A stretch of DNA of 64,000 bases, from positions 4,213,372-4,277,371 of the forward strand of contig NZ_KI632511.1 of NCBI RefSeq assembly GCF_000504285.1. The letters are read 5' to 3'. Positions 1 through 8,635 of the stretch are shown piece by piece. A program made the position numbers and the translations under genes. This DNA is from Actinospica robiniae DSM 44927 (lineage in GTDB: Bacteria; Actinomycetota; Actinomycetes; Streptomycetales; Catenulisporaceae). The notes beneath the pieces were generated by a model, which saw only the letters and a list, made by a program, of their open reading frames with translations, was not told the DNA's origin and did no database searches. The stretch's first letter is position 1; the number at the start of each line of letters is the position of its first letter.

Positions 1-95
1 CCACGCTCCGGTCATATCATCATGCGAAGGCTTTGACCAGGTGAAATGCGCCCTCCGCTCTAGCGCGGAACTCCGATACCGGAGACCGTGGAGTC

Positions 96-1475
96 ATGGC
101 GCAAACCAACGAACTCCTCTCCCCCGACGTACGGGCCCTGATCACCCGTCAGCGCGGCGTCCTCGCCGCCTCCCAAGCCGCCGCCTGCGGCTTGCCGCGC
201 GAGACGGTGCGCACGCGTGTGTCGCGCGGTCTGTGGCAGCGCCTGCTTCCCAGCGTCTATCTCCTCCAGTGCGGGCCGCCGAATCCCGTGCAGCGCGCGT
301 TCGCCGCCCAGGTGTATGCGGGCGAGCACTCGATCATCACCGGGCCGGCGGCCTTGCGCCTCCACGGAGTCGGCGACGTCGTATCCGGGCTCTGGGACGA
401 CCTCGACGGCTGGAGCACGTGGGCGACCTCCAGTACCGCGCCGGCAAGCACGGCTCGCGCCGCTTCTGAGGCTCCGGGCGCCACTGCGGCCGTCGACGAC
501 AGCAGGCCTGCTGAGCCTGCTGAGTCGTCCTCTCGGGCCGACGTCGCCGTCGGCCACCGTGGCGCCGAGGCCCCAGCCACCGACGTCTTCCGACATCCGC
601 CCACGCGCCAGAATCCACGCCAGCGCCTCAACGCACATCCCGCGCCTGGATCCATCTATCACCCCGTTCCGCCACTCGAAAGCGACTTCCCCGCGTGGCG
701 GGTGCACCTGCTCGTCCCGCACGGCCAACGACGGCAGAACGTCGAGTACGTACGCGTCTCCCGCTCTACGCGGCTGCCGGAGCCGGACCGGCGCCATGGC
801 CTGAGGCTTGCGCCACCCGCACGGGCGGTGCTCGACGCGTGCTCGTGGTGCCTTGAGGCGCCCGACGAGGTGACGGCTGAGGCCTTCATCGAGACGGTGG
901 TGCGCGCCACGGTGTCAGCGGGCCTCACGGACCTCGGCGAGCTCGAGCACGAACTCGTCCAGGCGCCGCGGCGACATACCAGGCCTCTGCGAGACACGCT
1001 GGTCCGGGCCCGCACGCGCGAGCGGGCGGCGGCGACTCGGCGCTTGTTCGAGGGCCTGAGCCGCCACGGACCGCAGGGCCTGATGCGGCGCGTCGCGATC
1101 TACGGCGAGCGCCGGCAGATCGCCGTCGCCGAGGCGCTCTGGCCCAGCCGCGCCCTCGTCGTCACGATCGATGCGAAGCCGGGCGCCGTGACGGAGCTGA
1201 GCCGACTCGGCTTCGCGGTGATCCAGATCTCGGCGCACGAGTTGGCCAAGAACACGGCCGACGTCGTCGAGCGGATCGCGAGCGCGCTCGCGGCACGACC
1301 GGAGGCGACGCTGCCGCCCGGCGTCGCACTGCTTCCGATCGGCCAGACCGAACCCGACGCGGCGGCGGAGGGAGGCTTGCCGGGGCGCGTGCAGCTCGCC
1401 CTGACGAGCACACCGACGCCGGCGCATTGGTCGGGGCTGCGCGTCAGAAGTCCCGCGTTCAGCGGGGCCTTCTGA
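96..1475 (+). CDS. AbiEi-type antitoxin-domain protein (orphan)
   Basis: A 459-residue protein. Residues 10-90 resemble the N-terminal winged helix plus following segment of type IV toxin-antitoxin AbiEi antitoxins (ITRQRGVLAASQA, VRTRVSRGLWQRLLPSVY, ITGPAALRLHG). The C-terminal part (about 340-420) looks like the degenerate nuclease-like fold found behind this domain in actinobacteria, without an obvious D-ExK catalytic set. Residues about 120-200 are a Ser/Ala/Pro-rich insertion of low complexity. No AbiEii nucleotidyltransferase partner lies downstream, so this is an orphan, more likely a DNA-binding regulator than half of a toxin pair. The start is the first ATG, with GGAG at 81-84. The first 95 bases hold no gene. 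Confidence 0.7.
   Translation: MAQTNELLSPDVRALITRQRGVLAASQAAACGLPRETVRTRVSRGLWQRLLPSVYLLQCGPPNPVQRAFAAQVYAGEHSIITGPAALRLHGVGDVVSGLWDDLDGWSTWATSSTAPASTARAASEAPGATAAVDDSRPAEPAESSSRADVAVGHRGAEAPATDVFRHPPTRQNPRQRLNAHPAPGSIYHPVPPLESDFPAWRVHLLVPHGQRRQNVEYVRVSRSTRLPEPDRRHGLRLAPPARAVLDACSWCLEAPDEVTAEAFIETVVRATVSAGLTDLGELEHELVQAPRRHTRPLRDTLVRARTRERAAATRRLFEGLSRHGPQGLMRRVAIYGERRQIAVAEALWPSRALVVTIDAKPGAVTELSRLGFAVIQISAHELAKNTADVVERIASALAARPEATLPPGVALLPIGQTEPDAAAEGGLPGRVQLALTSTPTPAHWSGLRVRSPAFSGAF
1452..1475 (+). terminator. Hairpin overlapping the stop of the AbiEi-like gene
   Basis: CCCGC (1452-1456) and GCGGG (1462-1466) form a 5-bp stem with a GTTCA loop, followed by GCCTTCT and the TGA stop. It looks like a short terminator built into the last codons, with a poor T tract. 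Confidence 0.35.
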
Positions 1476-1551
1476 CGGCGGCTCGGAACTCCTCAGCCCA
1501 AGAAACGGAGGTTGCCTAGCGAAGAGCGACCCGTAACCCTTCCGGTTGCTG

Positions 1552-1593
1552 CCGGGAGCCATGAAATGCGGACGAGGCGGTAATGGCTCCCGG
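1552..1593. repeat. 11-bp perfect inverted repeat
   Basis: CCGGGAGCCAT (1552-1562) and ATGGCTCCCGG (1583-1593) are perfect inverted copies around a 20-base loop. They lie in the gap between two convergent genes, so a bidirectional termination or RNA-processing structure is plausible; there is no T tract. Confidence 0.5.
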
Positions 1594-1662
1594 TCCAGCT
1601 GGCGGACCCGGCGACGCGGTGCCAGATGACAGGGTCCTGCAGTTCCGGGCTGCGGAGCCTGT

Positions 1663-1775
1663 GTCAGCTACCAGTGTCTGCGTCGAGTACCAGCCTCTGC
1701 GTCAGCTACCAGTGTCTGCGTCGAGTACCGGCCTCTGCGTCAGTTACGGGCGCCTCCGTCAGCTACGGCGCCTGC
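1663..1775. repeat. 19-bp tandem repeat, six units
   Basis: Six head-to-tail units start at 1663, 1682, 1701, 1720, 1739 and 1758 (the last is 18 bp). Two alternating variants occur: GTCAGCTACCAGTGTCTGC and GTCGAGTACCAGCCTCTGC; the last two units are more diverged. The period is not a multiple of three and there are no spacers, so this is neither coding nor a CRISPR. With the 11-bp inverted repeat it fills the roughly 300-base gap between convergent genes. Confidence 0.85.
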
Positions 1776-1783
1776 GTCGTGGC

Positions 1784-2578
1784 TCAGCGCGTCTTGACCG
1801 CGAGCTCGCCCGCGCGGACGGGGAGGTCGAGCCGGTTGCCGCGCGGCGGGACGGGGCAGACGTAGTGGTCCGTGAAGGCGCAGGGCGGCAGGTAGGCACG
1901 GTTGAAGTCGAGCGTCACGGCGCCGTCGGCCTCGGCGGGGGCCGGCGCGGACAGGAAGCGGAAGAAGGGCTTCGAGTCGGCCGTGGTCGGATCGGCGAAG
2001 ACGATCCAGAGGCCGCCGTCGGCGGTCAGCGCCGCGGCGAACTCGTGGCGTCCGTCCTCGAGTTCGAACTCGACGGTGCCGTCGAGGCCGAGCCCGCGGG
2101 CCACGCCGTCGACGTTGACCACCTTCTCGACGCGCGGTCCGTCGTACGGGCGGAACGTGGCGGGCACGGCCCAGTTCGGGTCGTAGTCGAACACCTCGAG
2201 GCCGTCGAAGGCCTTAAGCGTCGCCGCGTTCGCATCGTAGACGCGCAGGGCAGCGACGCCTTCGCGCTCGATCGGGACGAGGAGGATGTCGTAGTCGGGC
2301 GCGCTGACCTTGTCGGGGTGCTCGGCGGTGTCCGGGTACAGCGTGACCGTGCCGTCGACGGGCTCGCCGCGCAGCACAAGGCCGTGCTCGGCCTTTGCGG
2401 TAAGGATGACTGAGGCTCCGTCGGGACCAGCGCTCCACAGGACCGGCTCGCCCTCGACGATCGGGGCGGGGGTCTCGTCGAGCCAGTGTGTGCCCGTGAG
2501 AGCGAGCACGCCGTGTGGCGCGCGCAGTTTCGCCTCGCGCTCAGTTCGCCACTGCTGCCAGTTCTCGGCCTCGCTCAC
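1784..2578 (-). CDS. DUF1684 domain protein
   Basis: 264 residues, recognisable as the DUF1684 family by the C-terminal stretch LDFNRAYLPPCAFTDHYVCP followed by PPRGNRLDLPVRAGE, which matches the conserved family tail. The family has no established biochemical role; the protein looks soluble and cytoplasmic. The GTG at 2578 (SEAENWQQW) was chosen because family members start near a similar W-rich helix and the sequence upstream codes for nothing family-like. The ribosome site is weak (GGGGA a few bases upstream). A 14-bp direct repeat lies 70-110 bp upstream. Convergent with the AbiEi-like gene. Confidence 0.75.
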   Translation of the reverse strand: MSEAENWQQWRTEREAKLRAPHGVLALTGTHWLDETPAPIVEGEPVLWSAGPDGASVILTAKAEHGLVLRGEPVDGTVTLYPDTAEHPDKVSAPDYDILLVPIEREGVAALRVYDANAATLKAFDGLEVFDYDPNWAVPATFRPYDGPRVEKVVNVDGVARGLGLDGTVEFELEDGRHEFAAALTADGGLWIVFADPTTADSKPFFRFLSAPAPAEADGAVTLDFNRAYLPPCAFTDHYVCPVPPRGNRLDLPVRAGELAVKTR

Positions 2579-2650
2579 GTGTCCCCGCTTCTTGTCGTCA
2601 CTGGTTCGGCCGCAGCTGACCGGCGGTCCGGCGGATACAACCGCCACGCG

Positions 2651-2687
2651 GGCTCGCGTGTTCCCTAAGCGCAGGCTCGCGTGTTCC
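2651..2687. repeat. 14-bp direct repeat upstream of the DUF1684 gene
   Basis: GGCTCGCGTGTTCC occurs at 2651-2664 and 2674-2687, a 23-bp step. It lies 73-110 bp upstream of the DUF1684 start, so it could be a tandem regulator site or a local duplication. Confidence 0.5.
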
Positions 2688-2773
2688 GGGGCACCGGATT
2701 GGGAGCCGGAGGGAGATCGCCGCCGAGACAGCGGCGCCGTGCGGAGTGGACGTCGGGAGCGTGAAGCAGTGCG

Positions 2774-2813
2774 TCGCCGCACCGGGATCGTTTCTCGATC
2801 TCCGGTGCGGCGA
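2774..2813 (-). terminator. Long hairpin downstream of thrS
   Basis: TCGCCGCACCGGGATC (2774-2789) and GATCTCCGGTGCGGCGA (2797-2813) form a roughly 16-bp stem with a single bulge and a 7-base loop, about 90-130 bases past the thrS stop. There is no clear U tract, as is common for actinobacterial terminators. Confidence 0.5.
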
Positions 2814-2903
2814 TGCAGCAGCACACAAGTCACGCGCGCTCAGGCCGCGCGACGGCGAGCGCCCACGTGCCGCCGAGGCGGCAGCCCGGCACTTGCCGCC
2901 AGG

Positions 2904-4919
2904 TCAGTCGTTGCGGCGGGAGCGGACCACTTCGACGATCTCGGCGACGGCCTCGTCGACCGGGATGCCGTTCTTCTGCGAGCCGTCGCGGTAACGGAAG
3001 GAGACGGCGCCCTTGGTGACGTCCTCCTCGCCCGCGATGAGCATGAACGGCACCTTGGCCTTCTGGGCGTTGCGGATCTTCTTCTGCATGCGGTCGTCCG
3101 AGGCGTCGACCTCGACCCGGACGCCCTGGGCGCGCAGCTTCGCGGCGACGTCGCGGAGGTACGGGATGTGGGCGTCGGTGATCGGGATCGTGGTGACCTG
3201 GACCGGGGCGAGCCAGGCGGGGAAGGCGCCGGCGTAGTGCTCGAGGAGCACGGCGAAGAAGCGCTCGATGGAGCCGAACAGGGCGCGGTGGATCATCACC
3301 GGCTGGTGGTCGGCGCCGTCGGAGCCCTTGTAGGCCAGGTCGAACAGGCCGGGCTCCATGAAGTCGAGCTGGATCGTCGACATCTGCCAGGTGCGGCCGA
3401 TCGCGTCCTTGGCCTGGACCGAGATCTTCGGGCCGTAGAACGCGGCGCCGCCCGGGTCGTCGACGAGGTCGAGGCCGCGCTTGAGCGCGACCTGGCGCAG
3501 CGTCTCGGTGGCTTCGGCCCACGCCTCGTCGGTGCCGATCGACTTCTCCGGGTCCCGGGTGGAGAGCTCCAGGTAGAAGTCGTTCAAGCCGTAGTCGCGC
3601 AGCAGGTCGAGGACGAACGTCAGAAGGCTGTCGAGCTCCTCGGCCATCTGGTCGCGGGTGCAGTAGATGTGCGCGTCGTCCTGGGTGAAGCCGCGGGCGC
3701 GGGTCAGGCCGTGGACGACGCCCGACTTCTCGTAGCGGTAGACCGTGCCGAACTCGAACAGGCGCAGCGGCAGCTCCCGATACGACCGCCCGCGCGAGCG
3801 GAAGATCAGGTTGTGCATCGGGCAGTTCATCGGCTTCAGGTAGTAGTCCACGCCCTCGTCGAGCTGCATGGGCGGGTACATACCCTCCTTGTACCAGTCC
3901 AGGTGGCCGGAGAGCTCGAACAGCGTGCCCTTGGTCGCGTGCGGGGTGTAGGCGAACTCGTAGCCGGCCTCGATGTGCCGCTGGCGCGAGTACTGCTCCA
4001 TCTCGTTGCGGATGATCGCGCCCTTGGGGTGGAACACCGCGAGGCCCGAGCCGATCTCGGTCGGGAAGGAGAACAGGTCGAGTTCGGTGCCGAGCTTGCG
4101 GTGGTCGCGCTTCTCGGCCTCGGCGAGGAAGTCCAGGTGGGCCTTGAGCGCGTCCTTCGACTCCCAGGCGGTGCCGTAGATCCGCTGGAGCTGCGGGTTC
4201 TTCTCGCTGCCGCGCCAGTAGGCGGCGGCGGAGCGCATCAGCTTGAACGCCGGGATGTTGCGCGTGGTGGGCAGGTGCGGACCGCGGCACAGGTCCTTCC
4301 AGCACAGCTCGCCCGACTTCGGGTCGAGGTTGTCGTAGATGGTCAGCTCGCCGCCGCCCACCTCGACGTTCGCGCCGTCGTCCGTGGTCACGTCGCCGCC
4401 GGAGCCCTTGAGGCCGATCAGCTCGAGCTTGAACGGCTCGCCGGCCAGCTCCTGGCGCGCGGCGGCGTCGGTGACCGGGCGGCGGGAGAAACGCTGGCCC
4501 TGCTTGACGATCGCCTGCATGCGCTGCTCGATCGTCTTCAGGTCCTCGGGGGTGAACGGGCGCCCGACCTGGAAGTCGTAGTAGAAGCCGTCCCGGATCG
4601 GCGGGCCGATGCCGAGCTTGGCCTCCGGGAAGACCTCCTGCACGGCCTGGGCCATGACGTGCGCGGTCGAGTGGCGCAGGATCGCCCGGCCGTCCTCGGA
4701 ATCGATCGCGACCGGCTCGATCGCGTCGCCCTCGGCGAGCTCGCGGTCGAGGTCGACCAGGAACGGCTCGGTCGCGTCGGCACGCAGGCGGGCGGCGATG
4801 TTGGAACGGTCGCCGGCGAACACCTCGGCGAACAGCTGGCCGATCGTCGTGCCCGTCGTGACCGTCCGCTCTTCCCGCTGGTCGGGTAGGCGGTCGATGG
4901 TCACACGGATCTCGGACAC
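2904..4919 (-). CDS. thrS: Threonyl-tRNA synthetase
   Basis: 671 residues. It charges tRNA-Thr with threonine in the cytoplasm. In order: a TGS-like N-terminus ([18 protein letters not shown]), the editing domain ([17 protein letters not shown]), class II motif 2 ([18 protein letters not shown]), the zinc-site segments NCPMHN, DDAHIYC and MIHRALFGS, and a C-terminal anticodon-binding domain ([14 protein letters not shown]). Length is normal for the family. The GTG at 4919 is preceded by AGGAG at 8 bases. No T-box leader was found in the 226 bp between this start and the divergent GlnX-like gene. Confidence 0.97.
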   Translation of the reverse strand: MSEIRVTIDRLPDQREERTVTTGTTIGQLFAEVFAGDRSNIAARLRADATEPFLVDLDRELAEGDAIEPVAIDSEDGRAILRHSTAHVMAQAVQEVFPEAKLGIGPPIRDGFYYDFQVGRPFTPEDLKTIEQRMQAIVKQGQRFSRRPVTDAAARQELAGEPFKLELIGLKGSGGDVTTDDGANVEVGGGELTIYDNLDPKSGELCWKDLCRGPHLPTTRNIPAFKLMRSAAAYWRGSEKNPQLQRIYGTAWESKDALKAHLDFLAEAEKRDHRKLGTELDLFSFPTEIGSGLAVFHPKGAIIRNEMEQYSRQRHIEAGYEFAYTPHATKGTLFELSGHLDWYKEGMYPPMQLDEGVDYYLKPMNCPMHNLIFRSRGRSYRELPLRLFEFGTVYRYEKSGVVHGLTRARGFTQDDAHIYCTRDQMAEELDSLLTFVLDLLRDYGLNDFYLELSTRDPEKSIGTDEAWAEATETLRQVALKRGLDLVDDPGGAAFYGPKISVQAKDAIGRTWQMSTIQLDFMEPGLFDLAYKGSDGADHQPVMIHRALFGSIERFFAVLLEHYAGAFPAWLAPVQVTTIPITDAHIPYLRDVAAKLRAQGVRVEVDASDDRMQKKIRNAQKAKVPFMLIAGEEDVTKGAVSFRYRDGSQKNGIPVDEAVAEIVEVVRSRRND

Positions 4920-5133
4920 CGTGGCACTCCTGCTCTCTCGAAAAGCTCTTCGGCACCGCTCCTGCGGTGGCCTAGCACGATGGTACCGAGCCGGGGGCCG
5001 GGGCCATGCATGCCACCGACCCCGGCGACCCCGCTCAAACCCGCCCAAGAGATCGTCCGTCGTGCGGGGTGGGCGCCGAGAGCGACCCGTCCAGTCTTTC
5101 CCGCCGCGTCGCCTGACGTTCACTTAGTGCGAT

Positions 5134-5146
5134 TACCTTGTCACCG
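5134..5146 (+). promoter_or_regulatory. -10 box for a leaderless start (GlnX-like gene)
   Basis: TACCTT (5134-5139) lies six bases before the GTG at 5146, so transcription would start at or next to the start codon. No Shine-Dalgarno sequence is present. CTGACG at 5113-5118 is a possible -35 but the spacing (15) is short. Confidence 0.5.
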
Positions 5147-6471
5147 TGGCCACCACTGTCGCGCAGCCGGGCTGGTCTGCGCCCGCGGCTCCTTCGGCTC
5201 GTCCTACGCCGCCGAACCGCGCCACTCCGACGCGGGTGCGGCTGATCGCGACGTTGCTCACTGTCGCGCTCCTCGCCCTGATGGCAGTGACAGCGGCGGC
5301 GTTCCTGCAGGCCCGAGCGCGGGCGCAGACGGTGACCTCGCGGGCGGCAACGGCCGCGACGGCGGGGGACCTCTACTTCGCACTGGCCGATCTGGACGCC
5401 GAGGCGGCGCGGCTGGTGATGCTGGGGGACGGGGATTTCCAGACCGCGGGCGACGGCGTCTTCGCCGGGAACCACCTCAGTGCTCTGAGCGCGTACAACG
5501 CGAGGACGGCGCAGGTCGACGCGGACCTGCAGGCTCTGGCGGGGGCGCCCGGCGTTGACACTTCGGCGCTGGCCGGGGACGTGACGCAGTACCGGTCGAT
5601 AGCTGACGCGGCGATCGGGCTCGACGAGTACCCCGGTGCCTTCGCGGGCTCGCCGACGCAGACCGCCGTCGGCTACTACGGCCGGGCGGAGACGTTGATG
5701 CGCAACGTCGTCCTGGTCGCGGCGGCGCAACTGCGCGACCGAACGGTGTCCGCATCGACGTCGGCCGCCGCTGCTGCGCACACGTGGGCTCTGGTCGGAT
5801 TGATCGGGACTTCGGTTCTGGGCGTCGCGACGGCGGGGGCGCTGATCGTCGCCCAGCGCGCCTTCGCCAGGTGGTACCGCCGGCGGCTCAACCCGGCTCT
5901 GCTGGCCGCCACGGCGGTCACCGTCGCCCTGCTGGGAGGCGCGGCGGTGGCGCTCACCGCCGCATCGCAGGACGCGAGTGTGGCGGGCGGGCGGCTGACG
6001 GCGTATCTGCAGGTGGTCGACACCCGCGCCGACAGCTACGACACGGACGGCGCGGCCGTGCGCAGTGTGCTGATGCCGTTCCTGGACTGGAACATCGTCA
6101 CCCAGAAGACTCGGGCCGTCGACGAGGATCTCAAGGGTCTGGGATCCGCCGCGACGGATTCGGCGAAGCTGTGGAACGCCGGTCCCGACGCCGACTACGC
6201 CACCATCCATACGGACGTCGTCGACGGCGATGTCGCGGACGCGCTTTCGGTGGAGACGGGGACAGCCCGGCACGAGGACGCGTTCGACTTCTTCGATTAC
6301 GACCTCGGTCTGCAGAACCTCTCCGCGGCGCGACTGGCCTCGTTCCAACAGGCATCCGACGGACTGACGGCAGACCTGGGGCCGTGGCTGTGGCTGCCGT
6401 GGGCGATGGCGGGCGCGGCGCTGCTGCTGGTGGGGCTGGGGATAAGGCCACGGCTGGCGGAATACCGCTAA
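5146..6471 (+). CDS. GlnX-like four-helix membrane sensor protein
   Basis: 441 residues with four predicted membrane helices (about 31-53, 205-232, 248-270 and 412-432). These frame two extracytoplasmic segments, each rich in Ala-containing helices (about 55-200 and 270-405). Two outside helical domains between four helices and a short basic C-terminal tail ending RPRLAEYR is the layout of GlnX, which in mycobacteria links the extracytoplasmic binding protein GlnH to kinase PknG. Neither glnH nor pknG is adjacent, so the assignment rests on topology and is an inference. The start is leaderless (see the -10 box). Confidence 0.5.
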   Translation: MATTVAQPGWSAPAAPSARPTPPNRATPTRVRLIATLLTVALLALMAVTAAAFLQARARAQTVTSRAATAATAGDLYFALADLDAEAARLVMLGDGDFQTAGDGVFAGNHLSALSAYNARTAQVDADLQALAGAPGVDTSALAGDVTQYRSIADAAIGLDEYPGAFAGSPTQTAVGYYGRAETLMRNVVLVAAAQLRDRTVSASTSAAAAAHTWALVGLIGTSVLGVATAGALIVAQRAFARWYRRRLNPALLAATAVTVALLGGAAVALTAASQDASVAGGRLTAYLQVVDTRADSYDTDGAAVRSVLMPFLDWNIVTQKTRAVDEDLKGLGSAATDSAKLWNAGPDADYATIHTDVVDGDVADALSVETGTARHEDAFDFFDYDLGLQNLSAARLASFQQASDGLTADLGPWLWLPWAMAGAALLLVGLGIRPRLAEYR

Positions 6472-6714
6472 GCGAGGGCACCGAAGCCGCTGAGCCGTGT
6501 TGGTCACGCACGGTCACCGACGTCGGAACGGCGATCAGCGGACGATCGGCGAGCCCCGACATCACCCCTGACCTGGGCACGACCGTTCGGCGCGGGGAGA
6601 GACGGGGTCGGCGCGGTGCGCGCGGCGTCATGTACAGGGCTCGCGACGAAGAGCTACGATCAGAACACACGTACGTACACGAATCCTGTGCCTTCTCGCA
6701 AAGGAGCGAGTGCC

Positions 6715-7686
6715 ATGGTGGGCTTGGACATCGCGCTCGCGGTCATCGTCCTCGGGGGGCTCGTCGGACGCCCTCGCTTCCGGATCGTGCGGCAGTTCGA
6801 GCGCGGGGTCGTGTTCCGCTGGGGGCGGGTGCTCGGGCGGCCGCGCGAGGCGGGGATCGCGGTGCTGCGGCCGTTCTCGGACAAGATGGTGCGCGTCAAC
6901 ACCCAGATCATCACGGCTCCGGTGCCGGCGCAGGAGGGCATCACCCGGGACAACGTCACGGTGCGGGTGGACGCGGTCGTCTACTACCGCGTGATGGACC
7001 CGGTGAAGGCCCTGATAGAGGTCCAGGACTTCTCCTTCGCGATGATCCAGGTCGCGCAGACCTCGCTGCGCTCGATCATCGGCAAGTCCGAGCTCGACGA
7101 GCTGCTCTCCAACCGCGAGCAGCTCAACCAGGGGCTCGCCCTGCTGCTCGAGTCGCCGGCGGTGGGCTGGGGCATCCACATCGACCGGGTGGAGATCAAG
7201 GACGTCGCGCTGCCCGAGTCGATGAAGCGGACGATGGCCCGGCAGGCCGAGGCCGACCGGGAGCGGCGGGCGCGGATAATCACGGCGGACGGTGAGCTGC
7301 AGGCCTCGAAGAAGCTCGCGCAGGCGGCGGACGTCATGTCGGACAGTCCGGCGGCGCTGCAGCTGCGGCTGCTGCAGACGATGGTGGAGGTCGCCTCGGA
7401 GAAGTCCTCCACGGTGATCCTGCCGTTCCCGGTGGAGCTGCTGCGGTTCCTCGAGCATTCCTCGCTCCCGCACACGGACCGGGCGGCGGCGAACCGGGCG
7501 GCGCGCGAGCGGTCCGTGTCGAGGTCGCAGGAGCAGGCCGACGCGGAGGAGACGGCGCAGATCGCCACCGAGGACCAGCGGGCCGCGATAGAGCCGGCGC
7601 CGGCGGCCTTGGACGAACAGGGCGAGGCGGATCTGGAGCGGGAACTCGGCCAGGCTCCGGCCGCCGAGGACGAGGACGCGAACTAA
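6715..7686 (+). CDS. Slipin / SPFH-band 7 family membrane protein
   Basis: 323 residues. An N-terminal membrane helix (about 2-18) is followed by an SPFH domain (FRIVRQFERGVVFRWGRVLG, DNVTVRVDAVVYYRV, RSIIGKSELDELL, IHIDRVEIKDVALPESMKR). A helical region (RQAEADRERRARIITADGEL) and an acidic, Ala/Glu-rich tail (about 265-323) come next. Such proteins scaffold membrane microdomains. The ATG at 6715 has AAGGAG 9 bases upstream. No NfeD partner, which often accompanies slipins, is next to it. The next gene faces it. Confidence 0.9.
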   Translation: MVGLDIALAVIVLGGLVGRPRFRIVRQFERGVVFRWGRVLGRPREAGIAVLRPFSDKMVRVNTQIITAPVPAQEGITRDNVTVRVDAVVYYRVMDPVKALIEVQDFSFAMIQVAQTSLRSIIGKSELDELLSNREQLNQGLALLLESPAVGWGIHIDRVEIKDVALPESMKRTMARQAEADRERRARIITADGELQASKKLAQAADVMSDSPAALQLRLLQTMVEVASEKSSTVILPFPVELLRFLEHSSLPHTDRAAANRAARERSVSRSQEQADAEETAQIATEDQRAAIEPAPAALDEQGEADLERELGQAPAAEDEDAN

Positions 7687-7775
7687 GCCGAGGCCGAAGC
7701 CGAGGCCGCGTACGACGACAGCCACGGCGGCAGGCGGCGAGCGCTGAGCCGCAGTAAGGCAGGCCGGCGCCGCCG

Positions 7776-8630
7776 CTACGCCTCGCCCGCGCTGGTGCGG
7801 CGCAGGTGTTCGAGCACGACCGGGTCGATGCGGCCGGGCACGAGGCGGGCTTCGAGGTTCTCGATGCCGGCCCAGGAGGCCAGGACCCGGTCGAGCTCCT
7901 CGGTCGAGACGTCGCCGGCGATGTGGCCGCGGCCGCCGAGCAGCGACCTGACCTCCGCGGCGAGGGTGCCTTCGAGGGTCAGCAGGTCGTTCGGGTCCGG
8001 CTTGCCGAACATCATGTCGTGCAGGTCGAGCAGCCGGGCCAGTTCCCGCACCGGGTCCGCGTGGTCGTCCACGCGAAGGTCGACCACGACGTCGTCGCCG
8101 CCGTAGGTGCCCTGGTCGCCGACCACGTAGATGCTCGCGCACTGGCGGCCTCGGCTGTCGCCGCCGGCGGCGTCGCCGGCTTTGAGGGCGGCCAGCAGGC
8201 GGTGGGCCAGGGGTTCCCCCGGGTCGGAGCCGAGCCAGGCTTCTTCCATCAGCGCGACGACCCGCGAGCCGGCCAGGACGTTGCCCTGGATCGCGTACCC
8301 GGTCCCGGACACGCCGCCGGCCCAGTCGGAGCACTCGGCGCCGGTGTACGTGGCGGAGCCGCCGTGTGCGTCGACGACGCCGAGCTGCCGCTTCTCCCGC
8401 AGCTCGTCGGCCTCGGTGAGCGCCTTGACCGTCTCCGCCGCCGTCGCCCCGCCGGCCAGCATGGCCAGGCCGGACGCCTTGTAGCCGGTGTTCGCCCACG
8501 ATTGGGTGGCCAGGGCGCCGACGGCGGCGCGGGCGGCCGGGGCGACGGCTCCAGCGGCGAGGAACTTACTGGCCACGGCTACGCCGAACTGGGTCAGCTC
8601 GGCGTTCGCGGCGACGATCGAGTAGGTCAT
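7776..8630 (-). CDS. DUF1028 family protein (Ntn-hydrolase fold)
   Basis: 284 residues matching DUF1028: N-terminus MTYSIVAANAELTQFGVAVASK, then SWANTGYKASGLAMLAGG, GYAIQGNVLAGSRVV and the acidic metal-site-like stretch DLRVDDHADPVREL. The family has an Ntn-hydrolase fold with unproved function. The start lies only 5 bp after the fbiC stop, so the two are cotranscribed and probably translationally coupled. A role near the FO/F420 pathway is suggested by position only. Confidence 0.85.
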   Translation of the reverse strand: MTYSIVAANAELTQFGVAVASKFLAAGAVAPAARAAVGALATQSWANTGYKASGLAMLAGGATAAETVKALTEADELREKRQLGVVDAHGGSATYTGAECSDWAGGVSGTGYAIQGNVLAGSRVVALMEEAWLGSDPGEPLAHRLLAALKAGDAAGGDSRGRQCASIYVVGDQGTYGGDDVVVDLRVDDHADPVRELARLLDLHDMMFGKPDPNDLLTLEGTLAAEVRSLLGGRGHIAGDVSTEELDRVLASWAGIENLEARLVPGRIDPVVLEHLRRTSAGEA

Positions 8631-8635
8631 GCGGT

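Noticed and set aside
1663-1775. CRISPR array
   Set aside because: Repeats are contiguous, without spacers, and no cas gene is present.
2310-4889. A plus-strand open frame of 859 codons across thrS
   Set aside because: It lies antisense to thrS, is Arg/Val/Gly/Asp-rich with no domain, and arises from the high-GC third positions of thrS.
4920-5145. T-box leader for thrS
   Set aside because: No specifier-like stem, T-box sequence or terminator could be made out; actinobacterial T-boxes are mostly on ileS.
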